Below, piece by piece: positions 23,601 to 35,957 of a DNA stretch of 64,000 nucleotides. Location of the stretch: the NCBI GenBank assembly GCA_029255685.2, contig CM055315.2:33733501-33797500 (forward strand). The letters are read 5' to 3'. A program made the position numbers and the translations under genes. The stretch's first letter is position 1. Each line of letters opens with the position of its first letter. The DNA is from Silene conica (Eukaryota > Streptophyta > Magnoliopsida > Caryophyllales > Caryophyllaceae). The notes under the pieces are model-generated. The model had not been told where the DNA came from, searched no databases, and saw only the letters and a program-made list of their open reading frames with translations.

Positions 23601-24183
23601 TTGGAAATAGAAATAAGATTTTTGGTAATTGAAGGAGAATGTAAAACATGTTTGAAGTAAAGAGTTTTAAAGGAGAGAGGGAGAGAAAAGGAACCAATAT
23701 TTTCGATAGTCAAGGGTGACCCGTCTCTAATAAGAAGGTCGTCGTTCCCGTCATATGGGGCATGAAGGGAAAGGTTATTGAGGTCATGGGTGATATGGTG
23801 GGTAGCACCACTGTCAAGGGTCCAGTGGTCAGAGATGGTGGGGGTGAGGGAGACCGTGTGAGCGCGAGGGGTGTTTTGTTTGGGGCGAGTTGGTACGGTT
23901 ATGGTGGGATGACTAGCCTTAAAGTTAGGGCAAAGTTGGAGAAAGTGGCCAGTGGTATGGCACCACTGGCACTTTCCTTTGAAGGGTGGCGCGGTTTGAG
24001 AGGAGGGGGCAGCGGAGGGCGTGGGAAGGAGGCCAGGGGTGGTTGATGCGCGGGGAGGGTAGCGGGATTGTTTGTTGTGGTAGGCAACCATGGCCGAGGC
24101 AGGGGAGACGTGGGTAGGGTTGTGTTTGAGGGATAAGTCGAATTGAATGAGGCGTTCATGTAGGGCGTCAAAGGATATGGTAG
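20604..24183 (-). pseudogene. gag end, protease, integrase, RT and RNase H of copia element 1
   Basis: Read from right to left. The gag end has a zinc knuckle C-X2-C-X4-H-X4-C near 23950 (C-Q-W-C-H-T-T-G-H). The protease site D-S-G-A-T-H-H is near 23790. Integrase starts with H-H-K-L-G-H-P and has F-S-D-V-W and F-S-D-N-G-G. The integrase end and a Pro-rich linker lead to RT with Y-V-D-D at about 21559-21570. RNase H fills 20620-21196. Breaks: a frameshift in integrase near 22970, and another at a G12 run near 21321-21333 between RT and RNase H. The remaining frames are long, so decay is mild. Confidence 0.88.
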
Positions 24184-25477
24184 TGTAACACCCCAAGAGT
24201 ACGAGTGAGATTGTGTGGAGATTTGTCCCACATCGGTAGAATACGAGGCTTGTGATAGGTTTATAATAACTTCCACCCACCACTTCGTAACAAGGCCTTG
24301 TGCTTTTGGGCTTAAGTGAGGACAATTAACGGGCCCAAAAAGTGCACACCCATCTTATTGGGTTTGTGTTACGACGGTGGCGGGTCGGGTTGTTACAAAT
24401 GGTATCAGAGCGACCCTGCGACCGTGTAGTGAGCCTGTGGTCGGGAGTACCCGGGTCACCCACCTAGCGGGGATGATTCTGGGCTTGGCTACGGTCAAGT
24501 TTGAGGCACGACGAGGACGTTGTGTTCTTTAAGTGGGGGAGTTTGTAACACCCCAAGAGTATGAGTGAGATTGTGTGGAGATTTGTCCCACATCGGTAGA
24601 ATGTGAGGCTTGTGATAGGTTTATAATAACTTCCACCCACCACTTCGTAACAAGGCCTTGTGCTTTTGGGCTTAAGTGAGGACAATTAACGGGCCCAAAA
24701 AGTGCACACCCATCTTATTGGGTTTGTGTTACGACGGTGGCGGGTCGGGTTGTTACAAATGGTATTAGAGCGACCCTGCGACCGTGTAGTGAGCCTGTGG
24801 TCGGGAGTACCCGGGTCACCCACCTAGCGGGGATGATTCTGGGCTTGGCTACGGTCAAGTTTGAGGCACAACGAGGACGTTGTGTTCTTTAAGTGGGGGA
24901 GTTTGTAACACCCCAAGAGTATGAGTGAGATTGTGTGGAGATTTGTCCCACATTGGTAGAATGTGAGGCTTGTGATAGGTTTATAATAACTTCCACCCAC
25001 CACTTCGTAACAAGGCCTTGTGCTTTTGGGCTTAAGTGAGGACAATTAACGGGCCCAAAAAGTGCACACCCATCTTATTGGGTTTGTGTTACGACGGTGG
25101 CGGGTCGGGTTGTTACAAATGGTATCAGAGCGACCCTGCGACCGTGTAGTGAGCCTGTGGTCGAGAGTACCCGGGTCACCCACCTAGCGGGGATGATTCT
25201 GGGCTTGGCTACGGTCAAGTTTAAGGCACAACGAGGACGTTGTGTTCTTTAAGTGGGGGAGTTTGTAACACCCCAAGAGTATGAGTGAGATTGTGTGGAG
25301 ATTTGTCCCACATCGGTAGAATGTGAGGCTTGTGATAGGTTTATAATAACTTCCACCCACCACTTCGTAACAAGGCCTTGTGCTTTTGGGCTTAAGTGAG
25401 GATAATTAACGGGCCCAAAAAGTGCACACCCATCTTATTGGGTTTGTGTTACGACGGTGGCGGGTCGGGTTGTTACA
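24184..25477 (+). mobile_element. tandem TRIM: four LTRs and three internal regions
   Basis: Exact 360-bp periodicity: LTRs of ~214 bp start at 24184, 24544, 24904 and 25264 with TGTAACACCCCAAGAG and end with GGGTTGTTACA. Each internal region (146 bp) starts with a tRNA-Met primer site (TGGTATCAGAGCGACC, once mutated to TGGTATTAGAGCG) and ends with the purine-rich AAGTGGGGGAGTT. One target duplication GGTAG flanks the whole array (24179-24183, 25478-25482). There is no coding sequence. Copies differ by only a few bases. Confidence 0.93.
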
Positions 25478-26071
25478 GGTAGTGTCCCGATTTTTTACAG
25501 CATCAATAAGCGAACGGTACAAGTCACGATCTAACCCATCTAGCACTTGAGCAACGATATCTTCATCGTCCAGGGGTTTGCCCATATGGGCAAGTTCATC
25601 AATACAGGTGCGGAGCGATTGCATATAGTCAGTGGCAGAGGAATCTCCTTTTGTGATCGATTTGAGACGATCTTTGAGTTGGAGAATATGTCCTCTTGAA
25701 GTACTGGCATATGTGGATTTCAAACGCATCCATATTTCTTGCGAAGTTTTGGTATTGAGCAACAAGGGTGTGATACTTGAATGGATGGTGCCTCGAAGGG
25801 CGTCGCTGAGGAGGCGGTCTTGACGCATCCATGTGGTGTAATATTTATTCGGGATGCGCGCAGCTTTATCATCCTCGATAGTAGATGGCGGACATGGGTG
25901 AGAGTTGTCCAAGTATTTGAATAAATCATAACCGAATAGCAAGTCTTCGATTTGAGTAGACCAAGTACGATAAGTAGAAGGGGTGAGTTGAGTAACATTG
26001 GAGAAGTTGACGGCCACAAAAGGAATTAGTGGCTCGCCGGAATTAGGGATGGTGGTGGCGGAACCGGCCAT
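25478..26071 (-). pseudogene. gag N-terminal part of copia element 1
   Basis: It starts with ATG at 26071 and gives about 197 residues of a copia gag domain (Y-R-T-W-S-T-Q-I...; L-K-D-R-L-K-S-I; D-D-E-D-I-V-A-Q-V-L-D-G-L). The frame is interrupted at 25477 by the TRIM array. Across the GGTAG duplication the gag frame resumes at 24183. Confidence 0.85.
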
Positions 26072-26135
26072 TGAAGGAGGCGAGAAAAAAAAAATTAGGG
26101 TTTGTGTTTATTTGGATCTCAAGCTCTTGATACCA

Positions 26136-26293
26136 TGAAGAAGTTGATATTGCCAAAGATAATTCTTTGATTGATTGATAAACTATAAATACAAAATACA
26201 ATCCTATGAAATTAGGAAACTAGGTAAGCAAGAATATTTACTTAACAAAACTAGGAGTTATAGACTACCTAAAATACAAGGTAAGATATTGTA
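26136..26293 (-). repeat. 5' LTR of copia element 1 (158 bp, short)
   Basis: It matches the left LTR with only one or two differences, so the insertion is young. It stops at GATATTGTA, directly followed by the target copy AAGAC, and lacks the outer ~78 bases present in the left copy. Confidence 0.78.
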
Positions 26294-26298
26294 AAGAC

Positions 26299-26880
26299 GC
26301 AATTCAAGGTGGCAATTCCGAAACTTACAAAGAAAAAGATAAGGTAAACCAAAGATTGAATCTTGGATTAAATTGAAGAAGCACCTAATGAAAAGATGTT
26401 TGCCTAGAGACTAAGAACTCGAAAACTATCTCAAACTCCAATCCCTAACACAAGAAGCTATGTTGGTAACCGAGTATGTCAAAGAATTCGAGAAAACGTC
26501 CATTGTCTGCGATCTTGAGGAAAAGGAAGAGTTAAGGGTAGCACAATTTATCAAGGTCCTATCACCCACGCTCGCAACAAAGGTAGAAATTCAGAATTAT
26601 GATGGTTTTAGCGAGGTTTGCAGGTTAGCATTGAAATTCAAAATACATGATAAGGCACGAAAACCTTATGCTTATTCAAGGGGACCGAGTTCAGGGACAA
26701 GTTCTTGCTCTAGACCAGCCCCTAACAAGTCTAAGGAAACCTTGAAAGAAGAAGCTAAAAATAAAGGAAAGGGTGCTTCCGTGGAGCCGAAAAAATTCTA
26801 TGAGGCATTGTTTCGAGTGTCAAGGTTATTACGGTCATATAGCAAACGAGTGTCCTCGGAAACGAGCCCTAAAACCTTAA
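26299..26880 (+). pseudogene. gag C-terminal part of the Ty3/gypsy element
   Basis: Gag resumes after the copia target copy. The best frame runs from about 26460, with V-K-E-F-E-K. A zinc knuckle (C-F-E-C-Q-G-Y...G-H-I-A-N-E-C) is present near 26805-26850 but in a different frame from the upstream part, and has one extra residue. Stops precede it at 26370-26440. Confidence 0.7.
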
Positions 26881-26883
26881 GAA

Positions 26884-27444
26884 GTGTATGATCTTATTCC
26901 AGTCTTTGTCACGCCAGGGGAGGAGACGAATTTGGGGCATAACGAAGATAATGAAGAAGGGGCAGTCTATGATTTGTACCCGTTGAGCAAAGGAGATTGT
27001 TTGATGCTTCGAAATTTGCATGTAGAGACAACTCCAGTAGAGGCCGAACAAAGACAACAGATTTTCCACACCCGATGTAAGGTACAAATTAAATTTTGCA
27101 ATCGTATAATAGACAGTGGGTCATGTACTAACGTGGTATCAATAGACCTTGTTGATGAACTGAAATTGCAAACTAGAGACCGAGTTAAGCCGTATAAATT
27201 ACATTGGTTGAATGGGGCTAATGGGATACAAGTCAAGAAGCATGCCTTAATTTCACTAAGTCTAGGACCTTATACTAATGAATTGTGGTGCGACATAATT
27301 CTCATGAATGCATGTCACATTTTATTGGGTAGACCTTGGCAATTTGATCGAAAAGTTGAACATGGTGAGAGATCTAATGTGTATAATGTGACTAAAGTCA
27401 AAGTAACTTATAATCTAAAACCTATGTCACCAAATAAGATCTAA
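26884..27444 (+). pseudogene. protease of the Ty3/gypsy element
   Basis: Open for about 186 codons. The active-site triplet D-S-G with S-C-T-N-V-V is near 27112-27135, and the L-L-G-R-P-W-Q-F-D block near 27325. It forms part of a broken gag-pol. Confidence 0.75.
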
Positions 27445-30051
27445 GAGGCTATATTAAAGAAGGGAAACGTGTTTATTAAGGCTTGGGAAGTAGAGGAATT
27501 TCTCGCTCATGGGAAGCAAGCTTATTAGCTGGTTGTACGTGATTAGGGGTTCGTTGGTGGGCGTTACAACTGTGGAGTGCAAGGGTTACTTGATGAGTTT
27601 CGAGATGTGTTTCCAGAAGAATTGCCTAATGGGCTACCACTTTTACGAGGGATTGAACACCAAATAGATTTGATTCTCGGGTCTGCATTACCAAATAAAT
27701 CGGCATATCGTTGTAATCCAGAAGAGGCAAAATAACTACAAAGACAAGTCCAAGAATTGATGGATGTGGGGTATGTACAAGAGAGCTTAAGTCCATGTGT
27801 GGTGCCTGCATTATTAGTACCAAAAAAGGAAAGGACTTGGCGAATGTGTATTTATAGTAGGGCAGTAATTAAACAACATTACAATCAAATATCGCTTTCC
27901 TATGCCAAGACTTGATGATATGATCGACGAACTTTCTTTTGCGTGTGTCGTTTCTAAACTAGATTTGAGGAGTGGTTATCTTCTAATGATAATTCGATAC
28001 GCTTTTGGAAGACCGCGTTCAAAACGAAGCAAGATTTATATGAATGGCTCGTGATGCCATTTGGTTATATATTTGCAACGCTCCTAGTTCGTTTATGGGG
28101 TTGATGAATGAAGTGTTAAGGCCTTTCCTTAACAAGTTCGTGGTAGTCTATCTCGATGATATCCTAATCTATAACAAGAATGATGAAGAACACAAGCAAC
28201 ATCTACGGGCTGTATTTGAAACAAAAACTATATGATAAGCTCGAAAAATGTACTTTTATGGTTTCAAGTGATGTTTTTCTTGGCTATATTGTAGGCAAAG
28301 ATGGGGTAAGTTTGGACCCATCTAAGGTCGATGTTATTCAAGCTTGGTCGATTCCTAAGTCAACAACAGAGGTGCAAACCTTTCATGGCTTAGCTTCGTT
28401 CTATAGACTATTAATTTAGGGTTTTAACTCGATTATGACTCTAATTACAGAGCTAACCAAGAAGGGGGAGTTCGTGTGGACAAGCAGCGCCCAAAAGGCG
28501 TTTGAAGATGTAAAGGACAAGCTGTGTTCTGGACCCATTTTAGCACTACCCGATTTTAACAAATTATTTGAAGTCGAGTGTGATGCGAGTGGTGTTAGAA
28601 TTGGCGTCACATATTACTTATTTTAGTGAGAAGTTAAATGGTGCAAGGTTGAACTATTCAACCTACGACAAGGAATTATATATGCAATCGTTAGAGCATT
28701 GGTTCATTGGACTCATTATCTGCCCCCGAAACCGTTTATATTACATTCTGATCACGAGTCTTTTAAGCATATTCATGGGTAGCAAAAACTAAACCCACGA
28801 CATGCCAAAAGGGTTGAATTTCTCCAATCATTCATGTTTTCTTCGAAATACATGACAGAAAATTCTAATATCGTAGCTGATGCATTGTCACGAAAAGACT
28901 CATTATTGATTGAACTAGATGTTAGGATCCTTGGTTTTGAACACATCAAAGAATTTTACAAAACTGACCTGGAGTTTTCAAAAGAAGTAATTGAGCCAAT
29001 AGGTTTGTATCATGTTCAAGATGTTTATCATTTTAAAGGGAATCGATTATGTATTCCAAATGGATCTATTCCGGAATTGTTGGTACGTGAGGCTCATGAA
29101 GGGGCTCTAGCTGGACACTTATTACATTCAACAAGGGTTTGTATACACCCCTGCCCGTACCTGTACAACCTTAGAATGAGGTAAGCATGGATTTCATACT
29201 TGGTTTACCAAGGACTCAAAGGGGTAAGGACACAATTATGGTGGTTGTTGATCGATTCTCTAAAATGACACATTTTGTTCCATGTCATAAAACTGACGAC
29301 GCTACAAATGTGGCCGATTTATACTACCAGGAGATTGTCCGATTACACGGAATTCCTCTTACAATTGTTTCAGATCGAGATGTAAAGTTTCTTAGTTACT
29401 TTTTGAAAACATTATGACGTTTGGTGGAGACTAAGCTTCTTTTCAGTACATCACACCATCCACAAACAGATGGTCAGATCGAGGTGACTAATCGGACTCT
29501 AGGGAGTTTGTTATGGGGATTGGTTAGCAAAAGCACAAAGAATTAGGACATCAAGTTGGACCATGCTAAGTTCGCTTATAATCGAGCACCATCGATGACT
29601 ACAAGAAAAGCTTCATTCGAGATTGTCTATGGTGTGAACCCATACTTTCCCATCGATCTAGTTCTCATTCCAAAGAAATATGTGTTGAGTTTTGAAGCCA
29701 AGGAGAGGCAAGCAACATTCTTTCGAGTTTGTGAGCAAGTTTGTGCACAAATTGAGAACGCAAATGCTAAATACAAAGAGAAAGCTAATAAGCATCGAAA
29801 ATAGCCTGTTTTCAAAGTAGTGATCTTGTATGGTTACACCTAAGAAAATAGCGTTTTTCGTCCAAGAGAAAGAACAAGTTGATACTCCATGATGATGGAC
29901 CTTCAAGGTCCTTGAATGTTATGGCTCTAATGCATACAAGTTAGAAATGCCGAGTGAATATGGTGGAGTAAGCGCAACATTCAACGTAGGCGATCTATCG
30001 CCATACTTGGATGATAATGATTTGAGGACAAATTATCAAAGAAGAGGAGAA
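27445..30051 (+). pseudogene. RT, RNase H and integrase remnants of the Ty3/gypsy element
   Basis: Heavily decayed, with stops every 100-300 bases. Recognisable pieces are RT with [10 protein letters not shown] near 28140-28170, RNase H with F-E-V-E-C-D-A-S-G near 28566 and Y-D-K-E-L-Y near 28664, and the integrase core with [10 protein letters not shown] near 29240, V-S-D-R-D near 29368 and H-H-P-Q-T-D-G-Q near 29455. The zinc-binding part of integrase near 29090-29180 appears partly deleted. A purine-rich tract AAGAAGAGGAGAA (30040-30051) precedes the 3' LTR. Confidence 0.8.
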
Positions 30052-30880
30052 TGGTGCAAGAGCATACTCGGAACAAGCAAAAGAGATCTGACTTAGCCAT
30101 AATGTGACTCAACTAGCGAAGGGATTCAAGCTTGGTTCGAATAGTGTGTTCATGTTGAAAAGGGAAGGCAAAGAAGGAGCTACCATCACGGCTCGCTCCT
30201 TAGGCACAGTTCTCTAGGCGGAGTGGAAATACACGGTTTCTTAAGTCGTGTTGGGTATTTAGATTAATTTAATGTTTTGAATCAAATTAGGAAAATTAGT
30301 TATTTCCTAATCCTAGTTAAATTAAGAGAGTTAGTTATTTCTAGACCTAGTAATATTAGAAAATTAGTTATTTCCTAATCCTAATTTAATAACTTTCCTA
30401 GTTAGAATCAGTCTGTAATAGCTTTCCTAGTTAGTTTAGGGAAGAAGTAGGTAGCTTAATTAAGTAAACCTCGAGTCAGATTATGACATCGAGTTAGGAC
30501 TATAAATAAGGGTTGTATGATACTGTATTTCACAAGTTAATTTCAAATTTAATAAAAGTTTCATTTGTGAACTTTGCTTTATTAAGGTTGCGAGTTTAGT
30601 CTCTTAATCTTCCTTGCGAGATCGATTTTGTGTTTTAGGTTTGAACCTTGCGAGGAGGAGAGTTAGGATCACCGTGTTATCTTGGTTACTTTACTAAATT
30701 ACGAAAATTAACAACAATAACAAACAATTCCGCTCCACAGTTTGAATTACAGTCAACAAATACATACAGGTCACGGTATTACAAAACGAACAGTCATGTA
30801 TTCTTAAGTTTCGTTCCTCTGCTTAATTTCACATCAAATTGCTTACCAGAACTAAATTTAGATTTATTACTTAATGAGTT
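30052..30880 (+). repeat. 3' LTR of the Ty3/gypsy element
   Basis: Starts TGGTGCAAGAGCATACTCGG after a polypurine tract and aligns with the two parts of the 5' LTR with clear divergence. Similarity to the 5' copy continues to about 30885, past the point where an LTR should end (see findings). Confidence 0.78.
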
Positions 30881-31743
30881 ATAATCAAACTCAAATTTTA
30901 CCTTAAATATTTTAAATTTGATATCAAATACTAAAAGTAAAATTATACGTTTATTTATAATTATAAAATATATATATGGAGTATTTGTTAAATTTAAATA
31001 ACATGTCTCATCTCATGAGTTTCACGGGATGCTATGTTGTGCATTTTTGTGCTACCTAATAACCAAATACACCATTCCTTTTACGTGTTCTTCAATACGG
31101 TATTTGAGTCATAAATATACATTCTTAAATAAGAGGGTCTTAAGATACTTCACTATACGATCCAATTTAATCATCAATGCTTAAAGGTGCCATTTTTATG
31201 ATATATCTTTTTTCTTCCCAGCACTTTTTCTTTTTATTAATTTATTGAAACACTAGTATTTTTGCATAATCTTTAACTTATTATGTCATGATCTTTCAAC
31301 ATAATTAGATCATGTATAATACGTGTTCTCCGGGTGTTCTCCATGTGTTCTTCAAATGGTCACCATAATTGGAGCTCTCCATATGTGCACAAAAGGGGTA
31401 CTTTTGTTGTACAATATGAACTCGCCAAATACTAGATGTGCTCTTCGTGGAAGAAAAATGGAGAAAAGCTCTCCTAAAGCTTATTAGGGAGCACAAAATG
31501 AGAGTTCCTTCTCCATATTAACTAAAATATGTGAGATTACTAATGTGTTTTATAAAAAATATAAAATTAGCGCAAACATAACGATTGGGTTAAAAATAAT
31601 GGTGACGGAGATCACGTAAGAGCGCAAATAGCGAATTATACTATTATGACCCAAATTGAACTTTGTGTATCAAGAACAAAATAAATACTTCAATCTCCAA
31701 GTTTTGCATTTATACATGCTCTTAAGTCTTAGACTGATGGATA
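30881..31743. other. AT-rich intergenic sequence
   Basis: Nothing supported. It lies between the Ty3/gypsy 3' LTR and the TTAAT target site of copia element 2. 31300-31520 has less AT bias and reads GTGTTCTCC several times, but I see no conserved frame. Confidence 0.5.
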
Positions 31744-31748
31744 TTAAT

Positions 31749-32506
31749 TGTTGGTAAAATGCTGTAACAAGAATAACAAAGTCGAAAATAAACGAGAGGG
31801 AGAAAAGACAGAACCGAAATTCGTAGCGCCGTGCCGCCGTGGTAGGAGACCACTGCCTTGAAAACTATTTTTCCGGTACGACCGTGGTGGCAATCAACTA
31901 GTGTCGGTAGTTCCCCAAGGTTAACACTACAGTCTCCACACAGCTGCGCCCACTCGGAACTGTGAGACTTGGAACGATTTTAAGCAATTACCCAGAAAAA
32001 GAGAGAGGAGAAGAGGAGAGGTTTTGAGAGAGGAGATATTGTAATTGTGTGTTCCTTGTGTTTGCAGAGGAGGGTATTTATAGATGGGAATCAGAACCCT
32101 GGGAGAAAAACGCACGCCTCCTTGAAATCAATTGTCAAAGGCTGGAAGTGGGGAGATAATATCTCACCCACTAACAGTCAGTTGACTGACTGTTTCAACA
32201 ACACAAAAACTGTCACACATACAAAAATAAATCCTTGGCTCAAAAAGATAGGCACACCCCGCCGCAGCCGAATCCCGACTCCCGAATCCGAATCCGGACC
32301 GGGTCAGGCACGGGCACGGCACGAGCGCGCGTGTGTGCGAGCTGAATAAAGCACCTCACAAAGCCTCTACAAAAGGCTCCCTTGACCCACTAGTGATAGG
32401 TGTAGTAATAGAAGAATATATATACACACATACAAACTTCCATAACTCTTCTATGTGGGACAATTGTTAGAAAATGACTCTCCTTATTAAGCCCCTATTT
32501 CCAACA
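31749..32506 (-). repeat. 3' LTR of copia element 2
   Basis: TGTTGGTAAAATG...TTTCCAACA, 758 bp, nearly the same as 44953-45619 except for insertions (CGTGCCGC near 31835 and ~70 bp around 32230-32340). On the minus strand a purine-rich tract (CCCCAGTGAGGGATTG) lies just inside it. Confidence 0.85.
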
Positions 32507-32999
32507 ATCCCTCACTGGGGACGCCCGAGAGAAAGAAGAAGAAATTCCTGGGTAAAGGAAGGGATTGGATACTTAGGTATCAATATAGTGCTATGAGGAA
32601 ACAACTTACTTACAGCGAGAGAATATCTTGCGATTTGAATTCCTAGCTGAGCTTCAGTCGATACCCCCTACAACACATATCATACCTTCAGATTTAAGAT
32701 CGTTCCGCGAAAGTGCAACGCGCTCTTTTAGAGCAATGCACTGTCCTTGGTATTGGCAGACATGTTCACAGGACTTCTCATAGTCTTGTGAACATCACAC
32801 CTGCATAGGTGGCTCAAGTGCTTCTCAATAGCACTTCTCACACGAGCCATTAAGGACATAAGTCCAACCTGGTGCATAATTCATCAAGTGCGTCTCAAAA
32901 GCACCACCAGAAAGGCTATGAATCATACAACGCCATAGGAATAAGACTTTAAGCCTAGTCAAGTGTCACTAAATAACTTGACTTAAGAATTTAAGACTC

Positions 33000-35957
33000 A
33001 TTCCCCTCGACGTTTCAACAATTAGTCTTCTAGCTAGCCCTTTAGTAAAGAGATCAGCTAGATTGCTTTCAGACTTCACATAGTCTATAGCAATTACTCC
33101 ATTATCTTGGAGTTGTTTGACTGCTGCGTGACTTATTCAAATGTGTCTCTTTTTCGCATTATAGACACTATTCTTTGCAACACCAATAGCAGATGTCGAG
33201 TCACAAAGTAGGGAGACCGGTGTAAGCCGCCCGGCCCACAGTGGTATATCTGCCAAAACGCTTCTCAACCAGTCAACCTCTTGTCCTGTCAACTCAAGTG
33301 CTATGAACGATTCCATGGTAGCGCATGCAATACAAGTCTGTTTAGAAGACTTCCACGATATGGCACCTCCACCCAAGGTGAAGACATAACCACTAGTATA
33401 ACAAATCTCATCGTTACCTGCAACCCAGTTTGCATCATAATATCCTTCTAACACGGCAGGAAATTTACCATAATGCAAACACAGATCAGCTGTTCCTTTT
33501 AGGTACTTTAGTAAACGACGAAGAGCAGTCCAGTGTTCACTACTAGGGTTATGTGTATAACGACTCAGTCTACTTACTTCATATTCAATATCCGGTCGAG
33601 TACAGTTCATTAAAAACATCACACTACCTAGGATTTAAGCATACTCTTCTTGGGATACACTCTTAGCCAAGTTTTTAAACAACTGTATACTAGCATCATA
33701 TGGTATTTTAGCAGGCACATCATTAAAGCAGTTAAACTTTTTCAACACTTTTTCAACATAATGAGCTTGACTTAGACAGATTCCATAAGGGTTTCGGATA
33801 ACCTTAACTCCTAGGATTACATCAGCCTCTCCTAAGTCTTTCATCTCAAATTGTGATGACAAAAACTCTTTGGTTCTAATTATCACATCCAAATTATTAC
33901 CAAGTATTAACATGTCATCAACATATAGGCATATAATCACACAATCAGATTCCATCACTTTTGAATAAACACATGAATCAGAATTGTTAATCACATAGTC
34001 ATTACTTGTCAAAGTGTTGTTAAATTTCTTATACCACTGTTAGGGTGCTTGTTTCAGTCCATAAAGAGACTTGTTCAGTTTACACACTTTACTCTCTTGA
34101 CCCTCAATCACAAAAACTTCAGGTTGAGACATATAGATCTCTTCCCTTAGTTCACCATTCAAAAAAGCAGTCTTTACATCCATCTGATGTAACAAGATTT
34201 TGAATAGTAGCTAAGGCGACAAGAGTTCTAATGGTCGAAATTTTGGTCATTAGAGAGTAAGTATCAAAATAATCAATACCCTTCTTTTGTGTAAAGCCTC
34301 TAAACACAAGTCTAGCCTTGAACCTCTCTATTGTACCGCCAGGTCTCATTTTCTTTTTAAAGATCCATTTACTCGTAATGGGTTTACTACCTTTAGGTAA
34401 ATCAGTCAATTCCCAAGTCTGATTAGACACAATAGAGTCAAGTTCACTTTTAATAGCATCTTTCCAAAAATTAGCATCAATGGATCTTATTGTCTCACTA
34501 CATGTTTTGGGATTATCCTCTATTAAAAAAGCTGAAACAAACTCATCACTAGCACAAACAGTGTATCCAACTTCAGACAAACAAGTTGTATCGTATTCAT
34601 CACCAAAGTTCTTTGGGCATCTAGGTCTTTTACTTCTTCTAGGTTCAATAGAAAAATCCATAGAAGTGCTAGCACTAGCATGTGAAGACAAATCAGAAGA
34701 TGCAACAGATAAACTAGGAGATAGGACAACAGTTTTCTGAAAAGGAAAAACATGCTCAAAAAATTCAGCATCTCTAGCCTCAGATATAGAACGATCACTC
34801 AACGATATAAATCTATAGGCAGAGCTATTCTGAGCATAACCTATAAACACACAATCATAGGTCTTAGGTCCAACGGTAGGTCTCCTAAAATCAGGTAAAT
34901 CCACTTTAGCCAAACAACCCCAAACACTAAGGAAGCTCAGGTTAGGAGGGTAGCCCTTCCAGATCTCGTAGGGTGTCTTGTCAATTTTCTTATGAGGTAC
35001 ACGGTTAAGAATGTGACAAGTAGAAAGTACAGCTTCCCCCCACATATCGTCAGATAGGCCAGAACTTAAATGTATAACATTCATCATCTCCTTTAAAGTT
35101 CTATTTTTACGTTCAGCTACTCCATTCGATTGAGGTAAGTATGGTGGACTCTTTTCATGAATTAAGCCATTTTTCTCACAAAAATCGATCAAATAATTAG
35201 AGCCATATTCACCTCCTCAATCGGACCTTACTCTTTTAATTTTCCTGTCAAGTTGTTCTCGATGTCATTTTTAAAGTTTATAAAAGACTGTTCTGTTTCA
35301 TCTTTGGTCTTAAGCAAATATACTCGAGTGTATCTTGAACAGTCATCTATAAACGTGATATAATAATTCTTGCCACCTCTACTTGCAACATTTTTGAAGT
35401 CAGCTAGGTCGGCGTGAATTAACTCAAGAAGACTCGTCGTCCTAGTAGTCACAGGTTTACTAGGTTTCTTTGTAAACTTAGCCTCAACACAGCGAGCACA
35501 TTTAGAAAATTATTGACTCGTCAAACTTGGAATTAAACTCATAGTTCTAAGTTTTTTAATATAAGCCACATACACATGACATAATTTACCATGCCAAACA
35601 TCAAGAGACTCAGCGATATAAGCAGAAGTAAAAGCAATATTATTAAAAACTGAATCAGTGTTCAATACAAAAAGACCCCCAGACAGATAACGCTTGCCCT
35701 CAAAATCCCCATTACGCGACTTTACCACCTTGTCAGCCTCAAAAACAAGTTTCATGCCAGCTTTGTTTATTAAGGTTCGAGAGACAAGGTTTCGACGCAA
35801 TGAGGGTACATATAAAGCATTATTAAGAGCAAGTGTTTTCCCCGAGGTGAGTTTGAGAAAAATCTTGCCTTTGCCTGTGATCTTAGCAGATGAAGAGTTA
35901 CCCATGTAGACGCATTCCCCATCAACAACTTCCTCGAACTCAGCAAATAACCCCCTA
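33000..35957 (-). pseudogene. protease end, integrase, RT and RNase H of copia element 2
   Basis: Read right to left. The protease frame resumes at 35957 directly after the nested element. The integrase zinc region is near 35600 and its core near 35330-35450 (H-A-D-L; I-D-D-C-S-R-Y). The integrase end and RT start lie in 34152-35192. RT with L-Y-V-D-D-M is near 33910. RNase H lies in 33000-33622 and ends with an A-D-L-F-T-K block near 33040. Frame breaks lie near 35500, 35220, 34150, 34040 and 33630, and a stop follows R-H-I near 33137. The domain order is that of copia. Confidence 0.86.

Larger units (their letters stand above)
20368..26293 (-). mobile_element. Ty1/copia retrotransposon with a nested TRIM
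   Basis: Minus-strand element with the target duplication AAGAC (20363-20367, 26294-26298). Matching LTRs lie at both ends, a tRNA-Met primer site TGGTATCAAGAGCTT (26135-26121) abuts the right LTR, and a G-rich polypurine tract (20612-20604) abuts the left one. Order gag, protease, integrase, RT, RNase H is that of copia. Homopolymer frameshifts, and a TRIM array in gag, make it inactive. Confidence 0.9.
11061..30880 (+). mobile_element. decayed Ty3/gypsy retrotransposon with nested insertions
   Basis: LTR-like sequence at 11061-11621 plus 19816-~20010 matches ~30052-30880. Between them lie gag, protease, RT, RNase H and integrase remnants on the plus strand. The 5' LTR is split by a CACTA transposon and gag is split by a Ty1/copia element. 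Many stops and frameshifts remain after those insertions are set aside, so this is the oldest layer here. I cannot place the lineage; I saw no clear chromodomain. Confidence 0.82.

Noticed and set aside
24464..25045. Repeated short minus-strand frames with identical starts
   Set aside because: They are copies of the TRIM LTR read backwards; the TRIM has no coding capacity.
24184..25477. CRISPR-like array (regular 360-bp repeats)
   Set aside because: Plant nuclear DNA, and unit anatomy (primer site, polypurine tract, single target duplication) is that of a tandem TRIM.
24184..25477. Cassandra-type TRIM with 5S RNA promoter
   Set aside because: I could not find the 5S box A/box C sequences in the LTR, so I left the family unnamed.
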